Shown: positions 7,981 through 16,835 of the stretch, in pieces
Layout of the letters: each line of letters opens with the position of its first letter
Position numbering within the stretch: position 1 is the stretch's first letter
DNA from: Arminella tubonensis
GTDB taxonomy: Bacteria > Pseudomonadota > Alphaproteobacteria > Rhizobiales > Rhizobiaceae
Direction of reading: 5' to 3'
Length of the DNA: 52,780 bases
NCBI RefSeq assembly: GCF_003240585.1
Contig: NZ_PCDP01000084.1
Span: forward strand, 1-52,780
Notes under the pieces: model-generated
Told to the model about the DNA's origin: nothing
Databases searched by the model: none
The model's input: only the letters and a program-made list of their open reading frames with translations
Program-made: the position numbers and the translations under genes

Positions 7981-9459
7981 TTACGTCGACAGATGGACGA
8001 GCGCCTCGGCGTCCGTTTCGTCTCGCCTGTAGATCCCGGCGGACCGCCCGTTCCGCATCACAAGGATTCGGTCAGACATTCCAAGCACTTCGTCGATTTC
8101 CGATGAGATCATGATGACTGTGCCGCCTTCTGCCGCGAAGTCGCAGATGATGCGGTAGATTTCGCGCTTGGCGCCGACATCGACGCCTCGGGTCGGCTCG
8201 TCCAGCAGGAGAACTTTCGGGTTTCGCAGAAACCATTTCCCAAGCACCACTTTTTGTTGATTGCCGCCCGACAGCCCCGACACCGACATGGTGTCGCGCG
8301 CTGCCTTTATGTCGAAGCGCGCAATCATTCGGCTGCCGGCGGCCTGCTCATCGCGCCTCTGCATCGTAAAGCCGGGGCTCATTTCAGGCAGACTGGCCAG
8401 CACGATGTTGCCTCGCACGCTGTCGCTCAGATTGAGGCCGGTCAATTTGCGGTCTTCTGTGACGAAGGCGATGCCGTGCTGCATGGCCTCGGCCGGCTTG
8501 GAAACCGTAATGGTCTCGCCGTGAAGCTGCAGGGTGCCTTTCTCGGCCTTGTCCAGCCCGAAGAGGCAATTGAATATCTCGGTTCTCCCCGAGCCCATGA
8601 GCCCGTAAATCCCGAAAATCTCGCCCTTCCTGGCCGCGAAGGAAATGTCTTCGATCTTGCCAGCGGCGCTCAATCCGGTCACTTCGAAGCCGGTTACCTC
8701 TGTCGGCACGTTGGTCTTGATGTATTCCTCGCCAAGCTCGCGGCCGACGATCATGCGGATAAGGCTCGGCCGATCGATCTCATCAAGGTTGCCGCTGCCC
8801 ACGTAGGCGCCGTCGCGGAATACCGTATAGGCGTCGGCAATCTGAAAGATCTCGGAGAGCCGATGCGAGACATAGACGACACCCTTGCCCGCGGCCTTCA
8901 GGCGGACAATCGTCCTGAAAAGCTGCTGTGCTTCCTTCTCGCCGATGGCCGAGGTCGGCTCGTCCATAAAGATGACCTCGGCATCGTGGCTTAACGCCTT
9001 GGCGATTTCCACCAACTGCATCTGCGCGACCGACAGGTTCATCATGTATTGGTTGGCGCGAATCTTGAATTCGAGTTGATCAAGAAGTCGCTGGGCGTTC
9101 TGGTTCATCGTCTTGAAATCGATGCCGCCAAACCGTCCCGAAGGTTCGCGACCGAGGTAGATGTTCTCCGCGACCGTCATATGCGGGACGGGGCTCAGCT
9201 CCTGCTCGATGATGGCAATGCCAGATGCCAGGGCCTCCGAAGGACTGGAGTAGTCGACTTCCTTGCCGGCGCGCCGGATGGAACCCGCATCACGCTTGTG
9301 AATTCCCATGAGGATTTTCAGAAATGTCGATTTGCCGGCGCCGTTTCCGCCGCAAAGTGCGTGAACGGAGCCCGCCTTGAGCTGGAAGCGGCCGTCTCGG
9401 AGCGCCGCGACGCCGCCAAACGACTTCTTCAGCCCCTCAACATCGAGCAAATATTCCAC
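7981..9459 (-). CDS. ABC transporter ATP-binding protein with two NBDs, RbsA/XylG type
   Basis: The protein has 492 residues from a GTG start that is preceded by GGGAGGAGG six bases upstream; the frame runs on to 9555, but nothing there resembles the family. It contains two tandem ABC domains. The first has Walker A GGNGAGKST and Walker B VIFMDEPTSA. The second has a degenerate Walker A (GLMGSGRTE), the signature LSGGNQQKVVLGKW and Walker B LLLDEPTRGVD. This asymmetry is normal for RbsA-class ATPases. It is the first gene of the minus-strand polyol operon, so the promoter should lie in 9460-9821. It energises uptake through the adjacent permease. Confidence 0.92.
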   Translation of the reverse strand: MEYLLDVEGLKKSFGGVAALRDGRFQLKAGSVHALCGGNGAGKSTFLKILMGIHKRDAGSIRRAGKEVDYSSPSEALASGIAIIEQELSPVPHMTVAENIYLGREPSGRFGGIDFKTMNQNAQRLLDQLEFKIRANQYMMNLSVAQMQLVEIAKALSHDAEVIFMDEPTSAIGEKEAQQLFRTIVRLKAAGKGVVYVSHRLSEIFQIADAYTVFRDGAYVGSGNLDEIDRPSLIRMIVGRELGEEYIKTNVPTEVTGFEVTGLSAAGKIEDISFAARKGEIFGIYGLMGSGRTEIFNCLFGLDKAEKGTLQLHGETITVSKPAEAMQHGIAFVTEDRKLTGLNLSDSVRGNIVLASLPEMSPGFTMQRRDEQAAGSRMIARFDIKAARDTMSVSGLSGGNQQKVVLGKWFLRNPKVLLLDEPTRGVDVGAKREIYRIICDFAAEGGTVIMISSEIDEVLGMSDRILVMRNGRSAGIYRRDETDAEALVHLST

Positions 9460-9547
9460 GAAATCCTCCTCCCGGCACTCGGCTGCCCAGGCGATGGGAA
9501 GCCGACAGCGGCGTGGCTGTTCTCCGCAGCCCGTATCGCTGGTTACA

Positions 9548-9576
9548 ATAGTCAATTAGTGATCGACAAATGTCAA
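9548..9576 (-). promoter_or_regulatory. Candidate sigma70 promoter for the polyol operon
   Basis: Reading the minus strand, a perfect -35 TTGACA (9571-9576) is followed after 17 bases by GACTAT (9548-9553) as a weak -10. The position suits transcription of the ATPase gene starting at 9459. The call rests on sequence match and spacing only. Confidence 0.4.
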
Positions 9577-9642
9577 GTCTCTAGTGAATATCAATAGAGG
9601 CATGCGATATCAATTCAAATTACCAAATGAAACCAGCAGCTT

Positions 9643-9660
9643 ATTGGGTGTTCGCCCAAT
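9643..9660. promoter_or_regulatory. Inverted repeat, possible operator
   Basis: ATTGGG and CCCAAT form a perfect 6-bp inverted repeat with a 6-base spacer, about 65 bases upstream of the candidate -35 of the polyol operon. It could be a binding site for the SorC-domain protein encoded in the operon. This is inference from position and symmetry. Confidence 0.3.
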
Positions 9661-9821
9661 GGTTTGCGCCAGTTCGAATTTTTTGAGAATGCTTAAATGA
9701 TGACTGCAACAGGCGCTGACAGCACCCGGAAACGCCTCTTGCGGGGAGGGGGCGCAATGGTGCCGGACCGCATGACTTTAACCGTCACGGCTCTCATGGG
9801 CGCGTTACCTTCCGATCATCT

Positions 9822-11117
9822 CTAGTCACCCAGAGTGGCTTTGAACGCCTCCAGAAACAGATCGGCGTTCTCGTTCGAAAAAATGAGCGGTGGGCGGATT
9901 TTGAGGACATTTCCATGCTTTCCGCTCGCGCTAATGAGAACCCGCCGCTCGCGCAATCCATTGACGATGCGTGCTGCTGTCGGCGCCGATGGCCTGCCGT
10001 TTTCGACAATATCGACGCCGATGAAAAGACCCGCTCCGCGCACATTTCCTATCGGTGACCCGGGCTGCGAATATAGCTCCAGTTGGGTCCTGAGATAGGA
10101 ACCCACTTGCCTGGCATTGGCGACCAACCCATCGCGAGCAATGACGTCGAGGACTGCCTGGCCTGCCGCAGCGGCAACCGGGTTTCCACCGAACGTGTTG
10201 AAATAGCGGGCGTTCCTTCCGAATTCGGCGAGAATTTCCGGACGCGCCACCAGCCCTGCCATGGGGTAGCCATTGCCCATCGGCTTGCCCACCGTTACAA
10301 GATCGGGGACGATGCCGTGACGTTCAAATCCCCACATGGCATCTCCGGTGCGCCCGAAGCCGGGCTGTACCTCGTCGGCGATAAAAAGGCCGCCGGCTTT
10401 TCGAATGGATTCGACGGCCGATTTCAGGAAGCCAACGGGCCCGGGGATTACACCGTCGCTCGAGAAGATGGTGTCGATGATCAGCAGTGCCGGTTTGATA
10501 CCATGGCGTTTGAGGTCCGCGATCGCCCTGTCAACATTGCTTGCAAAATCACCTTCGACATCTGACGCGGCCGGATTCGGCGGATCGATGGTGCGAACAT
10601 GAGCGCCGAGATCGACATAGGGGCCGAGCGACGGAGAGAATTCCGCCACAGTGCTGGTCACGCCATGATAGGCGTTCGAGGTGACGATGATACCGGTTCC
10701 GCCGGTGAAACTCCGAGCGATTCGAACGGCCAGATCGTTGGCTTCGCTACCTGTGCAAGTGAACATCACCTGACTGAGTTCGGCGGGAAAGGTTGCCGTC
10801 AGTGCCTCGGCATAGGTCAGAATATCTTCGTGGAGATAGCGCGTGTGCGTGTTCAGTGTTGCGGCCTGGCGCGAGATTGCATCGAGCACCGTCCTGTTGC
10901 CATGACCGATCGACGCCACATTGTTGTACGCATCGAGATAGGCCTGGCCTTCGGCGTCGTAGAGCCACACGTCTTCGCCCCGGACGAAATGTATTGGGCG
11001 TTCGTAGAACAGGCGGTAGGCGGGACCGAGCACATGCTCGCGCCGGGCGATTAGCGCCTGTTCGTCCGCGCTCAGCCGAGCGAAATCATCGGCGCCGAAT
11101 GCATTTATCATGGTCAT
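9822..11117 (-). CDS. Class III aminotransferase-fold PLP enzyme, probable phospho-lyase (AGXT2L/PHYKPL-like)
   Basis: This 431-residue class III PLP enzyme has the cofactor-binding stretch GSEANDLA (123-130), the Asp of ADEVQPGFGRTG (Asp248) and the Schiff-base Lys278 in TVGKPMGNGYPMAG. GGAG lies seven bases before the ATG. Class III members located beside an APH-type kinase are commonly ethanolamine-phosphate or 5-phosphohydroxylysine phospho-lyases rather than true transaminases. Its start overlaps the upstream kinase stop by four bases (ATGA), implying coupled translation. The proposed reaction is elimination of phosphate and ammonia from the phosphorylated amino alcohol made by the kinase. 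A conventional omega-aminotransferase remains possible. Confidence 0.8.
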   Translation of the reverse strand: MTMINAFGADDFARLSADEQALIARREHVLGPAYRLFYERPIHFVRGEDVWLYDAEGQAYLDAYNNVASIGHGNRTVLDAISRQAATLNTHTRYLHEDILTYAEALTATFPAELSQVMFTCTGSEANDLAVRIARSFTGGTGIIVTSNAYHGVTSTVAEFSPSLGPYVDLGAHVRTIDPPNPAASDVEGDFASNVDRAIADLKRHGIKPALLIIDTIFSSDGVIPGPVGFLKSAVESIRKAGGLFIADEVQPGFGRTGDAMWGFERHGIVPDLVTVGKPMGNGYPMAGLVARPEILAEFGRNARYFNTFGGNPVAAAAGQAVLDVIARDGLVANARQVGSYLRTQLELYSQPGSPIGNVRGAGLFIGVDIVENGRPSAPTAARIVNGLRERRVLISASGKHGNVLKIRPPLIFSNENADLFLEAFKATLGD

Positions 11118-12172
11118 TTGAAATCTCCGATTTTCTGCCGGAAAAAGGCGCCGAGAGCCGCATCGCTATCATCGGCAAGGCGACGGAGCCCGGCAAGGGC
11201 AACGGGGTGGTTGCGAAGAATGTAGTCGCGATTTTCACGATGGAGGGTGGCGCGCCATTCGGTGATGATCACGGTCATTGCCAGGCGCGTGCGCAGTAGC
11301 GTCGGAAGGCAATCAAGCTCGAGCCGATCGAGGGGCCGAACCGCATCATAGGCGCCCAGCATCGTGATCGCGTCCTCGATGCCATTGTCTGCGCCGATCT
11401 GATAGGACAGCGCCACCGCGACGTCATTGACGAGGGGGGCTTCGACCATATCTCCGAAGTCGATGACGCCGGTGACGAGGGCGGCGTTTGCCGGCGCGAC
11501 GAGGATGTTGTGTGGGTTGAAATCATTGTGGATCACCTGGCCCGGCAGGGTCGCCATCGCTCCATCCGCGAGCTCTTCGAAACCATCGAGCGCGGAAAGA
11601 ACCAGTGGCTGGTGCGCCGCGTCCACATGGGAAACAAGACTGCGCAACGTCCCTGCGTTGCATATATCCCATAGAAGATTTTGCGGCGGGACATGCGGCC
11701 GGAAATCGGCGAGACCTTGGCCGAGCAGGGCAAGCGCCGTGCCTAGCGCTTGCATCTGCCCGGAAGAGCGTAGTGCTTTGTGAAGCTGCAGGCCGTCGAG
11801 AAACGTCAGCATCCTGACGATGCGCGGTTCGCCGTCGAAGGGCAGAGCGAGCAAGGCGCCTCCGTCACTTGCCGGTACGACACGCGGCAAAGGCAGCGGA
11901 ATGTCTTTCCCGGCCAGATGCAGCAGGCCCTGCGTCTGAAAGTGCTGCACATCCATTCTCTCGGCGGGGTTGGCGATCTTCAAAACGTATTTCGTGCTAT
12001 CTGCAGTCTCTATCAGAAAGGTTTCATCTCGCTCGCTTGAAAGGGTGGACGCCTTGCCGGCAATTCCGAAATATTCGGCCGCGATCTGTTCTACGGCGTT
12101 AAGGGATGTTTTACCGCCCTTGATGCTGAGGGCGTTCAAGCCGGATTGGTTGTTGTCGGTAGCGCTGGACAT
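11114..12172 (-). CDS. APH-fold small-molecule kinase, hydroxylysine-kinase-like
   Basis: The protein has 352 residues from the chosen ATG. The frame runs on to 12241, but that would collide with the divergent ROK gene. It belongs to the aminoglycoside phosphotransferase/choline kinase fold: the Brenner motif HNDFNPHN at 215-222 carries catalytic Asp217, and VIDFGD at 236-241 carries the metal-binding Asp238. The N-terminal lobe has the KYVLKI strand with the ATP-binding Lys. Overlap with the class III PLP enzyme mirrors the eukaryotic AGPHD1 (hydroxylysine kinase) and AGXT2L2 pair. Predicted job: phosphorylate 5-hydroxylysine or a related amino alcohol for the lyase. Homoserine or ethanolamine as substrate cannot be excluded. 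Confidence 0.75.
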   Translation of the reverse strand: MSSATDNNQSGLNALSIKGGKTSLNAVEQIAAEYFGIAGKASTLSSERDETFLIETADSTKYVLKIANPAERMDVQHFQTQGLLHLAGKDIPLPLPRVVPASDGGALLALPFDGEPRIVRMLTFLDGLQLHKALRSSGQMQALGTALALLGQGLADFRPHVPPQNLLWDICNAGTLRSLVSHVDAAHQPLVLSALDGFEELADGAMATLPGQVIHNDFNPHNILVAPANAALVTGVIDFGDMVEAPLVNDVAVALSYQIGADNGIEDAITMLGAYDAVRPLDRLELDCLPTLLRTRLAMTVIITEWRATLHRENRDYILRNHPVALAGLRRLADDSDAALGAFFRQKIGDFK

Positions 12173-12275
12173 CGGGATCAAACCTTTATTGACACTGGGC
12201 CATGGACAATGATTGAAATTCAACGCCGTAGCCGCCAGCATTCAAAAACGCCTGGTGTGCTTGGCCGAAAGAGAG

Positions 12276-13496
12276 ATGATGTCGCCTAGCCCTGTTCCTT
12301 CCCTGACAGAAAGCTCGCGTTCGGTCCTGCGCATCGTTGCCTCGTCGGGTCCGATCACGCGGCCGCGGCTGGGGGCCATCCTCAATCTGTCCAAGCCCAC
12401 CATGTCGGCCGTCATGAACGAGCTCAGCGCGCTTGGCCTCGTTGCCTCTATCGGTTCGCATCAAGGAGCGATGGGCCGTTCGGCCACGGTCTATGCTCTC
12501 GGTCCGGCGGCCGGCTATGTCATCGGCATCGATGTCGGCGTGGCGCAGGTGCGGGCCGTGGCCCAGGGGCTTGACGGATCCCCGCTTGCAACCGTCGAGC
12601 TCAAGATCGCAAAGCAGCAGCGGGCGACGATCGAGGAGGTGGCAACTGTCGTCGACGATGCGGCCAATGCCGCCATTCTCGCCGTTGGCAATCGCAGCAC
12701 GATCCTCCGCAGTATCGCCGTCGCCGTGCCGCGTATCGTTTCGCGACACCGTTTGGGGCAGAACAAGCGCAAGGGGCCGGAGGCCGTGCTTCAGCGCCTT
12801 CGCCAATCCGTTGATGCGCCGATCCTGCTCGAAAACAATGTCAATTGCGCTGCCTTCGGCGAGATGCACAACGGCGTCGCGCAAGGACGGGACATCTTTC
12901 TCTTCCTGCAGGTGGGTTTGCGTATCGGCCTTGGGATTGTCATCGGCGGCAGGCTGTTTCGTGGATTCAACGGAGCTGCGGGCGAGGCGGGACGCCTGCC
13001 TTTTCCATGGTCGCCAAGCGAAATTCCCGAGCGCGAAGGGCTGGAGCATTATCTTGGCTCCGATGCGCTGATGGAGCGCTGCATTGCCGGCTGGCTACAA
13101 ACCGGCGACGAACCGCCTGCTACCGCGCGCGAGCTTTTCGACCGGGCGCAACAGGGGGAAAAACAGGCGCTTGTCTGGGTCAACCGCCATGCGGCGGATA
13201 TAGGGCGGATGGTGGCTGGCTTCATCGGGTTTTTCGATCCTGGTCTTGTGGTTCTCGGCGGTGGCGTCGGCCAGAACCCGCTGATGTTAGAAGAGGTGCG
13301 TCATGTCGCGCGCGATCTGACCTGGGCGACCGAAATCGCGGTGAGCTCGCTCGGCACAAACGGCACTGTGCTTGGCGCAACGCGGCTTGCGGCCGACTAT
13401 GCCCTTGCGGAAATTCTCGGCGAGACCCCCGACGCGACGGTCGTCTTGCCCTTTTACGAGACCGCGGACGGCGAGCCGCAGCCGTCGTTCGGCTAG
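12276..13496 (+). CDS. ROK-family transcriptional regulator
   Basis: The protein has 406 residues from the ATG with GAAAGAGAG directly upstream; an in-frame TTG at 12213 is less likely. Residues about 14-65 are a MarR-like winged helix (recognition part LNLSKPTMSAVMNEL), and residues about 80-390 are a ROK domain starting GIDVGVAQVRAVA. Two catalytic features of ROK kinases are changed: the usual Asp of the N-D-x-N motif is Asn188 (NNVN), and the ExGH motif reads GEAGR at 236-240, without the CxCGxxGC zinc cluster. It therefore looks like a pure sugar-sensing repressor. It is divergent from the kinase/lyase pair and convergent (two bases apart) with the SIS gene, and probably controls the amino-sugar genes at 13499-20516. 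Confidence 0.87.
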   Translation: MMSPSPVPSLTESSRSVLRIVASSGPITRPRLGAILNLSKPTMSAVMNELSALGLVASIGSHQGAMGRSATVYALGPAAGYVIGIDVGVAQVRAVAQGLDGSPLATVELKIAKQQRATIEEVATVVDDAANAAILAVGNRSTILRSIAVAVPRIVSRHRLGQNKRKGPEAVLQRLRQSVDAPILLENNVNCAAFGEMHNGVAQGRDIFLFLQVGLRIGLGIVIGGRLFRGFNGAAGEAGRLPFPWSPSEIPEREGLEHYLGSDALMERCIAGWLQTGDEPPATARELFDRAQQGEKQALVWVNRHAADIGRMVAGFIGFFDPGLVVLGGGVGQNPLMLEEVRHVARDLTWATEIAVSSLGTNGTVLGATRLAADYALAEILGETPDATVVLPFYETADGEPQPSFG

Positions 13497-13498
13497 AG

Positions 13499-14524
13499 TC
13501 AGACCTCCGTCGGAGACCAGGGCTTGAGTTTGGTGTCGGTCTGGCGGTATCGGAAGGTCGTGTTGGTGAGACCGGCTGCATCCTGCATGTCCCCGACGAT
13601 CATCTGTAGCGCGACGATCTGCACGATCGCATCGGCCACCGGGTTGCCGAGGCCTGGAACTGTGACAACCGCGAGGTTTTCACGGGGTTGAACGTCTATG
13701 CGGTTGGTGATGAGTGTCGAGGGGCAGCCGAACACAGCCATATCCTCCGCTATTTTCACTTCACGAGCGTTGCCGAAAGCGATGACGCCGGCGCGGCCAT
13801 CCTGCGATTCCATCGGGCCGTGCAGGTAGTTGAGGGTATCCCAGCCCGCAGCGGGTATGCGCACGGCTTCGCGGATCAACATCGCGCCTTCGCCGGCCGT
13901 CGCAAAACCGGCGCCAGCGCCGACGAGGTCGATCGAACTGCATTCTCGCAGGCTGTCTGCGGCTGCCTTTGCCGCCTGAACGGTGGACTGCAGTGTTTCG
14001 GCGACAACTGACGGTAGACGTTCCCAGCCGGCAAACGACGTCACTCCGGCGATCCGCTCGCAGAGAAGGCCGATCGCGAGAAGCATGCCGGTATAGCCGG
14101 TTGAGCTCGCGCCGTTGTCTGATCCGGAGCCGCTGGAGATCACTGCGCCGGTCAATTCCGCCAACGGGTTGTCGCTACCGCGACAGATCGCGACCTGCGG
14201 CAGATCTGACCTGAGCTTCATCACATCCCAGATTTCACGACTTTGGCCGGAGGCAGACAACGCGACAAATGCCTGCGCTGCGCTGCTGACGGCGCCATAG
14301 AGATCGGTCGGGCAATAGGGGAAGGAGGGTATGCCGAGATCTCGAAGATAGAAGGCTCCGACCATCGCCGCCTGATAGCTTGCCCCGATGCCGGCAAAGC
14401 CGACCGTCTTGCCGGCGAAGCCGGTCAGATCCAGCGGCCCAAGAGCCGTCCGCACGACTTGCAGGCCTGCGGCGAGACTTTCCGGCTGTCGAGCAACCGC
14501 GTTTCTGTAGCCAATTCGTTCCAT
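13499..14524 (-). CDS. SIS-domain sugar isomerase/deaminase (AgaS/NagB-II-like)
   Basis: This 341-residue protein has two tandem SIS domains. GIGASYQAA and ALSASGQSREI are the phosphosugar-binding loops of the first, and GAGAGFATAGEGAMLIREA with HGPMESQD are those of the second, as in the isomerase half of GlmS and in NagB-II/AgaS deaminases. GAGG precedes the ATG by eight bases. It lies 29 bases downstream of the sugar-kinase gene, so a kinase-then-deaminase pathway on an amino sugar is plausible: glucosamine 6-phosphate or a related compound to the keto sugar phosphate and ammonia. No deacetylase (NagA) is encoded nearby, which favours a free amino sugar or a different aminated compound. 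Confidence 0.8.
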   Translation of the reverse strand: MERIGYRNAVARQPESLAAGLQVVRTALGPLDLTGFAGKTVGFAGIGASYQAAMVGAFYLRDLGIPSFPYCPTDLYGAVSSAAQAFVALSASGQSREIWDVMKLRSDLPQVAICRGSDNPLAELTGAVISSGSGSDNGASSTGYTGMLLAIGLLCERIAGVTSFAGWERLPSVVAETLQSTVQAAKAAADSLRECSSIDLVGAGAGFATAGEGAMLIREAVRIPAAGWDTLNYLHGPMESQDGRAGVIAFGNAREVKIAEDMAVFGCPSTLITNRIDVQPRENLAVVTVPGLGNPVADAIVQIVALQMIVGDMQDAAGLTNTTFRYRQTDTKLKPWSPTEV

Positions 14525-14553
14525 TGCGTGTTCCTCTTGTCGAAAAATCAGGA

Positions 14554-15444
14554 TTAATCGAGCAGGCGTTCGGCCAGCGCCAAGGCGCCATTCACGGGCG
14601 GAGCGCGCAGAAGCGTCACTTCGCTCTGGGGCGAAACAATAGACATCGCCTCGCGGAACGCTTCGAACAGCGCCGGCTGCTCGACCACGACGCCGCCGCC
14701 GATCACCACATGGCTTGCATCTGCTCCCCGGGCGATCAGGATGCCGACGAGACCGGCAAGTGCCGTCGCACCCTCGTTGACGACCTTTATTGCCAGGGGC
14801 GAATTGCGCGCGGCAGCGTCGAATACAGCTCCGGCATAGCTTCCCCAGACCGCGGCCCCGCGCACGTCGTTCAAGAGGCGGCCTATCTTCGTTGCATCAT
14901 TGGTTTCGAGTTTGGCCATCAGGCCTTCGACAAGCGGATCGCCGCTTTCGCCAAGATCGATCGAGGCGCGGATAGCCCGTGCCGCCTCGCGCACCAGAGC
15001 GGCGGCGCTGCCTTCGTCGCCGAGGATCCATCCCCAGCCGCCGGCGACCAGCATGTCACCGGTCCCGGTGCGCGCCACTGCGATCGAGCCCGTGCCCGAT
15101 ACCACGCCAATGCCCCCGTCGAAGCCGGCAGCGGGGACGAGAAGTTCGGAATCGTTGACGACCTTCAACCGCCCCTCAAGCTTAGCGCCTAGATCGGCTT
15201 CCATCTGCCTGCAGTGCCAATCGGAATCGCAACCGTGTGCGCCGATCGCGATCGCAGCCGGTTCACCGCCGGCGACTTTCCGAACAAGGGCTGCAAGCGC
15301 CGCGGCGTCTTTCAATCGGTCCCAAGTGCGCCAATCTGCCGACGCCACGACCTTGTCGGCAACGATTTTTCCCGATTGGCTGATGAGGAAATGGGTCTTG
15401 GTTCCACCGATATCGATACCGGCAATGAGACCGCTTTGTATCAT
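14554..15444 (-). CDS. BadF/BadG-type sugar kinase (N-acetylglucosamine/glucosamine kinase-like)
   Basis: The protein has 296 residues from the ATG that begins the conserved fold; the frame extends to 15498, but the ASKHA domain starts here. The phosphate-1 loop GIDIGGTKTHFL, phosphate-2 loop VSGTGSIAVA, WGWILGDEGSA and adenosine motif VVIGGGVVVEQPALFE place it in the BcrAD/BadFG ATPase family, whose sugar-kinase members phosphorylate GlcNAc or glucosamine. It is the first gene of a two-gene minus-strand operon with the SIS enzyme, divergent from the CUT1 transporter operon. The product of this kinase is the expected substrate of the SIS enzyme. Confidence 0.82.
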   Translation of the reverse strand: MIQSGLIAGIDIGGTKTHFLISQSGKIVADKVVASADWRTWDRLKDAAALAALVRKVAGGEPAAIAIGAHGCDSDWHCRQMEADLGAKLEGRLKVVNDSELLVPAAGFDGGIGVVSGTGSIAVARTGTGDMLVAGGWGWILGDEGSAAALVREAARAIRASIDLGESGDPLVEGLMAKLETNDATKIGRLLNDVRGAAVWGSYAGAVFDAAARNSPLAIKVVNEGATALAGLVGILIARGADASHVVIGGGVVVEQPALFEAFREAMSIVSPQSEVTLLRAPPVNGALALAERLLD

Positions 15445-15583
15445 TGATTCAAATGCCTTCCGCATAGGACGATGAGCGAAGAAAAGAAAGTTAGGCAAAT
15501 TTACAAACTATCTAGCCAGAACGCAAGAACTATGATTTGTTATCGATCGTGAACACGCCCTAGAGCGAAAAAAGGGGAGCGCA
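15445..15583. promoter_or_regulatory. Divergent promoter region, sugar kinase / CUT1 operon
   Basis: These 139 AT-rich bases separate the minus-strand kinase from the plus-strand binding protein. At 15539-15554 there is an interrupted palindrome, GTT-N2-CGATCG-N2-AAC, 30 bases before the binding-protein ATG. That position suits an operator for the nearby ROK regulator. A purine-rich GGGGAG lies just ahead of the plus-strand ATG. No confident -35/-10 pair was identified. Confidence 0.45.
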
Positions 15584-16834
15584 ATGAAAGTCAAATCGAT
15601 CGCAGGGCTGCTGACCGCAGCGACAATCGCCTGGGGGCTTTCGGCTCCCTTCACCTATGCAACAGACATCTCCTTCTGGACGTGGCGCCAGGAAGACAAG
15701 GCGGCTTACAACGAGCTATTCGATGTCTTCACCAAGGAGAACCCTGATGTCCACGTGAAGTTCGAGTCCTTCCCGGACGAGAATTATCCAACCATCGTTT
15801 CGACTGCTCTTGCGGGCGGCAAGGGCGGGGACGTCATCCATACCCACGCCTATGGCTGGCTCGAACAGTTCGTGAAGTCCGGCTACCTCCTGAAGCAGGA
15901 CAGCTCCAACATGCCTTCGCTAGCGAACATGTCGGCGGATGCGCTGCTTGCCGGCACCTATCGCGCCGACGGGCAGGTTTACTCGCTGCCTTTCGCCTCG
16001 CAGACGCTCGGCCTATTCATTAACAAGGACGTCTTCGAAAAGGTCGGCCTCAAGGCACCGACGACATGGGACGAGTTCATTACTGTCTCCAAGGCGCTGA
16101 AGGAAAAGGGCATTATTCCGCTCGCAAACGGCCTTGGCACCAGCTGGTTCAATGAGATGTTCGTCGCCTCATTCACTGGGCCTTTCCTCGGCCAGGAGTT
16201 CGTGTCCGATCTGAAGACGGGCAAGGCGACGTTCAAGGATCCGCGCTACATCGCGGCGCTCAACAAACTCCTTGAATTGCGTGACTACATGTCGCCCGGC
16301 TATGAAGGCATCGACTACGACACGGCCGGCCAGCTCTTCGTCAGCGGTCGCGCCGCCATGCTTGCCGGCGGCAGCTTCGATATCGCCACCTACAAGGGCC
16401 AGAACCCGCAAATCAACATGGACTTCATCGCACCGCCCACCGCCAAGGCAGGCGATATCCCGCAAGCGACGAAATTCTACGACGGTGGTTACGCCGTTAA
16501 TGCGGCCTCGCCCAACAAGCAGGCGGCGCTGAAGCTCGTCGCCTGGATGGGCACGAAGGAGTTCGGCGACAAGTTCACCGCGCTCCTCGGCAATATATCG
16601 CCGATCAGGGGCGTCGAGATCAAGGATCCGCTGCTTGCGGAAGTTTCGAAGCTGAACGAAACGGCCATGCCGCACATCAACGTCGTCTATTTCCGCTTCC
16701 AAAAGCCGACCGGTTCGGAATTGCTGCAGACTGACATCACCAAGATGATGTCTGGCTCGATAACGCCTGAACAGCTCGGCGAAGACCTGACCAACGGTCT
16801 TGCCAAGTGGTACAAGCCGTTCCAGGGGAAATGA
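15584..16834 (+). CDS. Extracellular sugar-binding protein, family 1 (CUT1)
   Basis: This 416-residue protein has a Sec signal peptide ending near residue 26 (APFTYA-TDI). The mature part begins with the typical family-1 motif ISFWTWR and holds ENPDVHVKFESFP and GGDVIHTHAYGWLEQFVKSGYLL, as in MalE/UgpB-like proteins for sugars and oligosaccharides. AGGGGAGCGC precedes the ATG. It is followed one base later by the first permease gene. The neighbouring kinase, SIS enzyme and SDR suggest an aminated or oxidisable monosaccharide as ligand, which is inference. Confidence 0.88.
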   Translation: MKVKSIAGLLTAATIAWGLSAPFTYATDISFWTWRQEDKAAYNELFDVFTKENPDVHVKFESFPDENYPTIVSTALAGGKGGDVIHTHAYGWLEQFVKSGYLLKQDSSNMPSLANMSADALLAGTYRADGQVYSLPFASQTLGLFINKDVFEKVGLKAPTTWDEFITVSKALKEKGIIPLANGLGTSWFNEMFVASFTGPFLGQEFVSDLKTGKATFKDPRYIAALNKLLELRDYMSPGYEGIDYDTAGQLFVSGRAAMLAGGSFDIATYKGQNPQINMDFIAPPTAKAGDIPQATKFYDGGYAVNAASPNKQAALKLVAWMGTKEFGDKFTALLGNISPIRGVEIKDPLLAEVSKLNETAMPHINVVYFRFQKPTGSELLQTDITKMMSGSITPEQLGEDLTNGLAKWYKPFQGK

Positions 16835-16835
16835 G

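Larger units (their letters stand above)
9460..9821. promoter_or_regulatory. Promoter/operator region of the polyol operon (intergenic, 362 bases)
   Basis: This stretch has no credible gene and separates the polyol operon from the upstream aminotransferase gene, both on minus. It is richer in A+T than its surroundings at about 9540-9660. On the minus strand it holds a sigma70-like promoter and an inverted repeat, both listed separately. No terminator for the upstream minus-strand aminotransferase gene is obvious. Confidence 0.55.

Noticed and set aside
12186..13049. A 287-codon minus-strand frame opposite the ROK gene
   Set aside because: It lies antisense to the ROK domain and has no recognisable fold; also overlaps the promoter of both divergent genes.
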